Assembly (NCBI GenBank): GCA_019113265.1
Contig: DXHT01000043.1
Span: 1-32,102, forward strand
Origin: Bacillota bacterium
GTDB lineage: Bacteria; Bacillota; Clostridia; Christensenellales; Pumilibacteraceae
DNA length: 32,102 nucleotides
Reading direction: 5' to 3'
A program made the translations under genes and the position numbers. The notes below the pieces were generated by a model. The model did not search any database. It was not told the origin of the DNA and saw nothing but the letters and a program-made list of their open reading frames with translations. How positions within the stretch are numbered: the stretch's first letter is position 1; each line of letters opens with the position of its first letter. Positions 25,440-32,102 of the stretch are shown in pieces.

Positions 25440-27497
25440 ATGGGAACAGGAAAAAGAGCGATAGCCGCTTTATGCGTTGTTTTGCTCGCATTTTTCGTTA
25501 TACTGCCGTTTGCCGCTTGCGGTGATTCGCAAGATGACGGCGGTAGCGGCGGCGTCACGGAAAAACCTACGGGAAGCGTCGAGCAGGATCTCAGTATGTT
25601 CGATACGATCCCGCACTATGATGTGGAGCCGCATGTGGTATACACGCTTACGATAAGCGGTGACAACGCCACGTTTGCGGACGGATCGAAGAGCGTCAGT
25701 ATTGCGGAAGATTCGCTTCTTCCCAACATTGTTTGCACTAATGACGGCGAATATGTGATCGGGGTGAAATATGTCGGAACGGGCAAGGAAGTCAAAGATT
25801 ATCGCTTCCGCATGCCTGCCGAAAATACGACGATAGAGATCATCACAAGCAATGAGAAGCCGCCGTATTTTGCCGAGCTGAGTCCGGGTACGAACGGATT
25901 CGATTATAACAGTTCGGGTGACGATACGCTGTGGGAGGAAGTCGCGTTTAATATTGAAGCAAATTCTCCGTTTACGATGAACGCCGAATACGATATAGAA
26001 GTGATCAAAACGGGAACGGATATCGACGGTAACGGCAGCGACGACTTTTTGCGCGGCAATGTGCTGGAAATCAGCGGAGTTGCGGGCAATTTCGCACGAA
26101 TGCTTTCGAGCGCGGGCGATTTCGGCAGCGAAGAGGGCATCATCGCCGGAGAGACATATACTTTTACATATAACTTCGAAAACTTCGGCGAGAACGAGAT
26201 ATCTTTCCGCATGTATCAGACGCAGACGACGATCAGACTCGGGGTTACCGGCGACAAGGGCGCCGCAACGGCGGTGAATGCCGGCAGAACGATAACGCTG
26301 GGAGCGGGCGAATCCGCCTCTTACAATATATCGTTTACCGCCGACGCTGAAAATAACAACATAATTCCCGTTCTCGAACTGCGCTCGACGTTCAAAAAAG
26401 AAAAGCTCGGTATCGCGATCGCAAAAGAAAACAAAGATCTTTCCTGTACTCACGAAATCGCGAAGATCGATGCGGAAGACGGTGATTGCGGAAGAGCGGG
26501 TAACGTTGAATATTACGGGTGCGCGCTGTGCGGCGGTATGTGGTCGGACGCGGAGGGACAGAATCCCGTTGCCATGACGGACGTAACGGTCAAAAAGGAG
26601 CATACTACGGGCGAGCAATACGGAGGCATAGGTCAGGAAACGCACCGCGATAAGTGCAGCGTGTGCGGCGGCGTGGTCGGCGACGCCGCTAAGCATGAAC
26701 TTCGATATGTGGTAATCGAAGTGCCTACGCAGGAGTCCGACGGGCGCAGTGAGGAAAAATGCGTTAAATGCGGATATGCGACTGGAAATGAAATGACGCT
26801 GACATACGACGACTATTATAACATGGTCGGCGTTTACGGAACGGAAGTGTCCGTTGCCAATTCCATTGGAGCGGGACTTCCCGACGAAATTGCGGCGTTG
26901 CTGGACGACGAATTCTTCGATACCGAAACGATGACGGTATACACGAAGAGCGACTTTGCCATGCCGGATCGCGACGTAACGCTGCGCAATTTCGATGAGC
27001 CTGTCGGAACCGGGATATTGCATCTAGAAAAGAAAGGCGGCAGCGGTGACGCCGGACCTCATTGTTATGACGGTTGTAAGGCAGAGTTGAAAAGCCGTGA
27101 AGATACTGCCGTCGTTACAGAGGACGGACGTGCCGTAAAGGGCAGGGAATTGACGTTTACGAATCCGACGGGAGTTTTCCGCATAGACGCAAACTACACT
27201 CCCGATGCGCAGACTCTCGGCGTGGACGGTATGGTTTTCCACCTGACGATACAGAACAGGACGAATGCGACGATCACATTTGGTGTGGGGCAGGTAAACA
27301 GCGTTAGCAATAAGGTGGACGGTGCATACGTCGACGATGTAACGTTGAAGCACGGCGAAACAAAGACATTTACGCTTACGTTCCCGGACGGCAAAGGGTG
27401 GACAAATGCAAATGCGCTTACGTTGTTTGATTTTGCGGACGGAACGCCTTCCGAAGTGACGATAGCGATGGCGCTCTCTTACGAGCCCAAGGCATAG
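25440..27497 (+). CDS. Large lipoprotein with CxxC repeat modules, 685 aa
   Basis: Signal and lipobox LPFAAC; CALCGG, CSVCGG, CVKCG modules; SD aaggagga. Confidence 0.82.
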   Translation: MGTGKRAIAALCVVLLAFFVILPFAACGDSQDDGGSGGVTEKPTGSVEQDLSMFDTIPHYDVEPHVVYTLTISGDNATFADGSKSVSIAEDSLLPNIVCTNDGEYVIGVKYVGTGKEVKDYRFRMPAENTTIEIITSNEKPPYFAELSPGTNGFDYNSSGDDTLWEEVAFNIEANSPFTMNAEYDIEVIKTGTDIDGNGSDDFLRGNVLEISGVAGNFARMLSSAGDFGSEEGIIAGETYTFTYNFENFGENEISFRMYQTQTTIRLGVTGDKGAATAVNAGRTITLGAGESASYNISFTADAENNNIIPVLELRSTFKKEKLGIAIAKENKDLSCTHEIAKIDAEDGDCGRAGNVEYYGCALCGGMWSDAEGQNPVAMTDVTVKKEHTTGEQYGGIGQETHRDKCSVCGGVVGDAAKHELRYVVIEVPTQESDGRSEEKCVKCGYATGNEMTLTYDDYYNMVGVYGTEVSVANSIGAGLPDEIAALLDDEFFDTETMTVYTKSDFAMPDRDVTLRNFDEPVGTGILHLEKKGGSGDAGPHCYDGCKAELKSREDTAVVTEDGRAVKGRELTFTNPTGVFRIDANYTPDAQTLGVDGMVFHLTIQNRTNATITFGVGQVNSVSNKVDGAYVDDVTLKHGETKTFTLTFPDGKGWTNANALTLFDFADGTPSEVTIAMALSYEPKA

Positions 27498-27508
27498 GAG
27501 AAACGGCA

Positions 27509-27967
27509 ATGAACTTCATAAAGAGATATTTTGAAAACAGGAATACCGCGTTCTTCATTGCACTCGCGGTTGCGGCGGCGGCAATAATAACGTCGATAGT
27601 ATACGCCGCATTGTGGACGGACGGCATAAGATCGGTCGGAACACTGATCCTTATGATAGTCGGAGCGCTTGCTTTCGTCGGCTTATCCGCGGTCAATGCT
27701 CGGACGGGCGCCGCCGTAATGGCGGTATGCGACTGGGTGGCGTTGGGGCTGTACATATACTCGGTATACAACTATGTGTTCTCGCGCGCCATATCAGGGC
27801 TGGATTTTACCGATCCGACAATGCGTAAAATGATTGCGTTCGCGGTCGTTACGGTGGTATTGACCATACTTTCCAACGTATTCGCATGGACGCCGCTTTG
27901 CAAAAAGAATAAGAATGCCGTATCGGACGCGACGACGGCAACGGAGGCGAAAAATGGAAAAATCTGA
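27509..27967 (+). CDS. Small multi-TM membrane protein
   Basis: Several hydrophobic helices; SD aggaga; sits between lipoprotein and GH3 genes. Confidence 0.75.
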   Translation: MNFIKRYFENRNTAFFIALAVAAAAIITSIVYAALWTDGIRSVGTLILMIVGALAFVGLSAVNARTGAAVMAVCDWVALGLYIYSVYNYVFSRAISGLDFTDPTMRKMIAFAVVTVVLTILSNVFAWTPLCKKNKNAVSDATTATEAKNGKI

Positions 27968-30900
27968 TAAAACGGCAAAAATGTTTTTTATATCAAAAAT
28001 ATTGTTCAATATTTTTGCGGTATTGCTCATTCTCGTGAACGTGATCGGCGTAATATGCGGAAATATGGAAAGATTCATAACCGACATGGTGTTCGGGGGA
28101 TATCAGACGATAACGAAATTTTCCGAGGACAGCATTGTTTTCGATTCCGATTATAACAGCGTCAGACAGGTTAAGGCCGCGTCGCTCAACGTGTGTAACG
28201 CTTCGGCGAGCGAAGGCGCGGTGCTGCTTAAAAACGACGGAGTGCTTCCTCTCGCACAGGGCAGTAAGCTGAGCCTTTACAGCATATCATCCGTTCAGCC
28301 GCTTTACGGCGGCGGTGGCGGTGCGATCGTATGCAATTTCGTGGAACAGGATAAGGTGTATTTCACTGACGGACTGGAAGCCGCGGGACTTACATACAAC
28401 GAGGATCTGTATGACTGGTATGATAGACAGTGGGGAACTTTCGGCAGGAAGAACGCCGTCGGAAACGGAAAGGTCGCGACGATAGACGAAGTGCCTTGGA
28501 ACGTGATAGACGAGAGCGCAAAGACGCAGAAAGCGGACGTGGGTGTGTTCGTTCTCAGTCGTTCGGGCAGAGAAGCGATAGACCTCGAAGATTCGTATCT
28601 GCAACTGGACGAGAACGAAAAGTCGGTGCTCGAAGGCATGAAAGCCGAAAAGGAAAAGGGGACGTTCTCAAAGATACTGCTGCTGCTCAATACCGCGAAT
28701 CAGGTGGATCTCGATTTCCTCGAGGCGGACGATTACGGTATCGACGCGGTGCTCTGGATGGGACTTCCCGGAACGAGCGGCTTATACGGCATATGCGATA
28801 TGCTTGCGGGACACGTCACTCCTTCGGGGAAACTCCCCGACACATGGTATAACGACATTGCATACGATCCGTCAACGGCGAACTACGGCGACTTCAAACA
28901 TGCAAACGACGGACTTCCGTATGTCGTTTACCAAGAGGGCGTGTATCTCGGCTATCGCTACGCCGAAACGCGTTACGAAGACGTTGTGACGAAACGCCCT
29001 CGCGCGGGCGAGTTCGATTACGAGGCAAACGTGCAGTACCCGTTCGGTTACGGTCTGTCGTATACGACGTTTGAATATTCGGATTATTCCTACAAATACG
29101 AGCCGTCGACGGACGAATATGTCTTTAACGTGACGGTGAGAAACTCCGGCAGCGATTATTCCGGCAAGGAAGTCGTCGAACTGTATTTGCAGAAGCCGTA
29201 TACCGATTATTCCGAAGAGAACAACATAGAGGTCGCATCCGTCGAGCTTGTCGGCTTTGCAAAGACGAAAAAGCTCAAACCGGGCGAGACTCAGCCCGTC
29301 GAGATAAGAGTTCCCGGCAAGTCGCTTGCAGTATACGACGCCTACGGCGCGGGAACATACTATCTCGATGCGGGGGACTATTATTTCGCGCTCGGCAACG
29401 GATCGCACGACGCGGTAAACAACATTCTCGCGGCTAAGGGAAAAACGACGGCGGACGGCATGACCGAGGACGGAAACTCCGATTTCGCGATAAAGTATAC
29501 GGTGGAGGAGCCGTCGGCGACGCTTTATTCCACGGTAACGACGAACGGTGTTGAAACGGAAGTCCGCAACCTGTTCGATTACGGCGACATAAACCGACTT
29601 AATGACGGAGTCAATTCGGTCGAGTACTACTCCCGCAGCGACTGGCAGGGGACGTTGCCCGCGCTCGGTGAGGACGGCAAGTACTACGCTTCAATGCACG
29701 CTGTTATTAACGGTTCCGACAAAATAACCGAGCAGCATTCGACAGACCGGGGCAATGCCATTCTCAAAAAGGATGAAAACGGTAACGACAGGGTGTATAA
29801 GCTCGAAGAGGTAATGGACGACGGCAGGGAATATCCGAAATACAACGTTAAGAACGATATTCAATGGCAGGATATGCGGTGGAATGCGGAAACGGGCGAG
29901 CTTATCCCTTATGACGATCCGAAGTGGCAGGATTGCTTGGACCAGCTTTCCTGGGAACAGACCTGCACGATAGTCCTGAACGGCCTGCGCTCCACGGCAC
30001 TCGCCGAGAATGAGGAAACGGGATTCGTATATCCCGGAACTTACGATCCGAATGGCCCGACGGGAGTCATGCAGGAAGGCTGGGGCATATACGGCAACAC
30101 GCTCGGCACGAACGGTTTCGCGAACCTGTATGACGACCCCGATAAGAAAGAGAACATAGTGGGGTATCCTTGCCCGTCCATGACGGCAGCGACATTCAAT
30201 ACCGAACTATACGAGGCGGTAGGCCGCTCGATGGGCGAGGAAGCGCTGTGGGCGGGGATCAACGGCGTATACGCGTTCACCGTCAATCTTCACCGCAACG
30301 CTCTTCACGGCAGAGCCTGCGAATCGTTCAGCGAAGACAGCACTCTTTCGGGCATGGCTGCGGCATATATGTCCGCCGGATGCCGCGAAAAGGGTCTTAA
30401 CGTATATACCAAACACATAGTGCTCAACGAGCAGGAAACAAACAGGTGCGATCCCATTCCCCACGAATCGTGGATAAGCGAACAGGCCTTACGCGAAGTG
30501 TATCTTAAACCGTACGACATGGCGATCAGAATAGGCGGGGCGAGAAACGTGATGACGAGTCTTGCGCGTGTGGGCGCCGTATGGAGCGGTCACAGCCGCA
30601 ACCTTATGACGGACTGGCTGCGCGGAGAAGCGGGACTCGAAGGCAGCGCGATAACCGACTGGTTTATGAGCGCGTATATGAGCATAAAGGGCGGCATACT
30701 TTGCGGACAGGATTTTCCTGACGGCAACTGGCTGCAGGGCGAGCTTGACTTTGCGGAAGGCGGCGGCGCGTCCGCCGTGGCATGGGCAATGCGGGAAGCC
30801 GCGCACAGGATAATGTATTCTTCCGTACAAGGTAATCGCGTCAACGGTCTTGCCGCGGGCACCGCGATCGACATAACCGTGCTTACGCCCACATGGGTCA

Positions 30901-31022
30901 AGGTCAAGAACGGGATCATGATCGCGGCTAATATCCTCGGGTGCGCGGCAGTCGTATTCTTCGCTGTTTCCGCCGTGCTGTATGCGGTCAGGCGTTCGAA
31001 GAACGGCAAAAGCGTGAGTTAG
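27954..31022 (+). CDS. Glycoside hydrolase family 3, circularly permuted domain order, N- and C-terminal TM helices
   Basis: Order: EGAVLLKNDGVLPL (sandwich), YPFGYGLSYTTFEYS (Fn3), then GPTGVM…KHIVLNEQETNR…AITDWFM (barrel); TM at both ends; SD ggagg. Confidence 0.88.
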   Translation: MEKSDKTAKMFFISKILFNIFAVLLILVNVIGVICGNMERFITDMVFGGYQTITKFSEDSIVFDSDYNSVRQVKAASLNVCNASASEGAVLLKNDGVLPLAQGSKLSLYSISSVQPLYGGGGGAIVCNFVEQDKVYFTDGLEAAGLTYNEDLYDWYDRQWGTFGRKNAVGNGKVATIDEVPWNVIDESAKTQKADVGVFVLSRSGREAIDLEDSYLQLDENEKSVLEGMKAEKEKGTFSKILLLLNTANQVDLDFLEADDYGIDAVLWMGLPGTSGLYGICDMLAGHVTPSGKLPDTWYNDIAYDPSTANYGDFKHANDGLPYVVYQEGVYLGYRYAETRYEDVVTKRPRAGEFDYEANVQYPFGYGLSYTTFEYSDYSYKYEPSTDEYVFNVTVRNSGSDYSGKEVVELYLQKPYTDYSEENNIEVASVELVGFAKTKKLKPGETQPVEIRVPGKSLAVYDAYGAGTYYLDAGDYYFALGNGSHDAVNNILAAKGKTTADGMTEDGNSDFAIKYTVEEPSATLYSTVTTNGVETEVRNLFDYGDINRLNDGVNSVEYYSRSDWQGTLPALGEDGKYYASMHAVINGSDKITEQHSTDRGNAILKKDENGNDRVYKLEEVMDDGREYPKYNVKNDIQWQDMRWNAETGELIPYDDPKWQDCLDQLSWEQTCTIVLNGLRSTALAENEETGFVYPGTYDPNGPTGVMQEGWGIYGNTLGTNGFANLYDDPDKKENIVGYPCPSMTAATFNTELYEAVGRSMGEEALWAGINGVYAFTVNLHRNALHGRACESFSEDSTLSGMAAAYMSAGCREKGLNVYTKHIVLNEQETNRCDPIPHESWISEQALREVYLKPYDMAIRIGGARNVMTSLARVGAVWSGHSRNLMTDWLRGEAGLEGSAITDWFMSAYMSIKGGILCGQDFPDGNWLQGELDFAEGGGASAVAWAMREAAHRIMYSSVQGNRVNGLAAGTAIDITVLTPTWVKVKNGIMIAANILGCAAVVFFAVSAVLYAVRRSKNGKSVS

Positions 31023-31095
31023 CCTAAAAAGCAGTCTCGCGGCATAATCATGACAATCCCATATAATCGGACCGTAAGGTCCGGACCCATCGTAA

Positions 31096-31128
31096 CCGTA
31101 CAGCCGCGCTTTATACGCGGCTGTACGG
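31096..31128 (+). terminator. Hairpin/terminator after GH3
   Basis: CCGTACAGCCGCG-CTTTATA-CGCGGCTGTACGG-ATTTTG. Confidence 0.7.
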
Positions 31129-31143
31129 ATTTTGTCTGAAAAG

Positions 31144-31175
31144 GGAAAACGGAAAGCGTATGCTTTCCGTTTTCC
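31144..31175 (-). terminator. Terminator of the H1-like gene
   Basis: GGAAAACGGAAAGC-GTAT-GCTTTCCGTTTTCC; minus strand continues CTTTTC. Confidence 0.7.
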
Positions 31176-31209
31176 GTGCGGCGTTGTGCCGCTTTGTCCG
31201 CAATAAAGG

Positions 31210-31458
31210 TTATTTACCGCGGACGGCTTTTGCGGTCGAGGATTTAGCCTTAGCCGCGCTCGTGCGAGCGGTGGACGCCTTTGCGGACGTCGTACGCGCC
31301 GCGGACTTTGCTCCGCAGCCGCGCGTGCTCTGTGCACTCTTGACGTTTGCGGCTTTGGTTGCGGACGTGCGCGACGAGCTTTTCGCACCGCACGCCTTTG
31401 CGCCGCACGACTTTACGCTCTTAACGCTGCGCGAAGTCTTGTCGGTAGCAGTTGCCAT
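31210..31458 (-). CDS. Histone-H1-like Lys/Ala/Ser-rich basic protein, 82 aa
   Basis: MATATDKTSRSVKSVKSCGAKACGAKSSSRTSATKAANVK…SAAKAKSSTAKAVRGK; SD GGAGGTG and TATAAT upstream on the minus strand. Confidence 0.75.
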   Translation of the reverse strand: MATATDKTSRSVKSVKSCGAKACGAKSSSRTSATKAANVKSAQSTRGCGAKSAARTTSAKASTARTSAAKAKSSTAKAVRGK

Positions 31459-31562
31459 GAATTTCACCTCCGTTATCTGTATTATAGCCTGTATGCGCTT
31501 CCGTTACACGCGGCAATGCGTGTAAATATTTGTAAGCGTAAAGAAAAATGCTTAAAAAACCG

Positions 31563-31591
31563 TTGCGGTTTGCCGCGCGATGTGCTAAAAT
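31563..31591 (+). promoter_or_regulatory. Promoter of Fe-S scaffold gene
   Basis: TTGCGG N17 TAAAAT. Confidence 0.5.
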
Positions 31592-31664
31592 TAAAGTTGC
31601 GGGACGGGTTACGCCGCGCCGCACTGTCAACGAATGCGAAAACGAGATTTATATGGAGGATAGT

Positions 31665-32102
31665 ATGCAGTTTTCCAAAGAAGTAGAAAGAATGGTCTGC
31701 GTCGCAAAGGGTCCCAAGCACGGACCCGCGCCCATTCCCGAAGAGGGCAAGTGGGTACAGGCGTACAAGATCGAGGACATCAACGGCTATACGCACGGCG
31801 TAGGCTGGTGCGCACCTCAGCAGGGCGCTTGCAAACTCAGCCTCAACGTCAAGGGCGGCATAATCCGTGAAGCGCTCGTCGAAACGATAGGCTGCTCGGG
31901 TATGACTCACTCCGCGGCAATGGCGGGCGAGATCCTTCCCGGCAAGACCATACTCGAAGCGCTCAACACCGACCTCGTGTGCGATGCGATCAACACCGCA
32001 ATGCGCGAACTGTTCTTGCAGATCGTTTACGGCAGAACGCAGTCGGCGTTCTCGGACGACGGTCTTGTCATCGGCGCGGGACTGGAAGACCTCGGTAAAG
32101 GT
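31665..32102 (+). CDS. Iron-sulfur cluster assembly scaffold (NifU-N-like), truncated by the window end
   Basis: MQFSKEVERMVCVAKGPKHGPAPIPEEGKWVQ…GVGWCAPQQGACKLSLNVKGGIIREALVETIGCSGMTHSAAMAGEILPGKTILEALNTDLVCDAINTAMRELFLQIVYGRTQ; SD ggagga; absent from ORF track because no stop. Confidence 0.88.
   Translation, partial: MQFSKEVERMVCVAKGPKHGPAPIPEEGKWVQAYKIEDINGYTHGVGWCAPQQGACKLSLNVKGGIIREALVETIGCSGMTHSAAMAGEILPGKTILEALNTDLVCDAINTAMRELFLQIVYGRTQSAFSDDGLVIGAGLEDLGKG

Overview
The window looks like a chromosomal segment from a GC-rich, spore-forming Firmicute of the Clostridia type (spoIIID, DUF1540, L33/secE/nusG/L11-L1-L10-L12 block). It is mostly core housekeeping DNA. Left to right it holds: a phage-like coiled-coil gene and a phi-LC3-like holin with a repeat-bearing tail; ilvC; an unknown protein plus a ProB-like amino-acid kinase; nested 44/22-bp tandem repeats; a lipoprotein alpha/beta hydrolase; a polar amino-acid ABC transporter; DUF1540 (-); a two-subunit fumarase (-); walJ/yycJ-like MBL, CPBP protease, rlmH, M14 peptidase and tadA; a truncated response-regulator fragment; a choice-of-anchor-I surface protein; a GlmU-like protein with an eroded N-terminal domain; prs; spoIIID; degV; rpmG-secE-nusG-rplK-rplA-rplJ-rplL; a repeat-rich junction; an operon of lipoprotein, membrane protein and permuted, doubly membrane-anchored GH3; a histone-H1-like gene (-); and a NifU-like Fe-S scaffold cut by the window end. 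The strongest unexpected signal is a recurring leaderless architecture. Several transcription units have a sigma-A -10 box followed by 5-6 nt and then the start codon, with no Shine-Dalgarno (fumarase alpha, walJ, GlmU-like, M14 peptidase, and an unannotated 19-aa uORF before degV). spoIIID shows the same layout behind a sigma-E-like promoter. Other items are a G9 promoter spacer inside an 11-bp inverted repeat, an ABC ATPase with a large insertion, and loss of the usual rplL-rpoB linkage at a repeat junction. No database search was run; product names come from recognised motifs and protein sequence.
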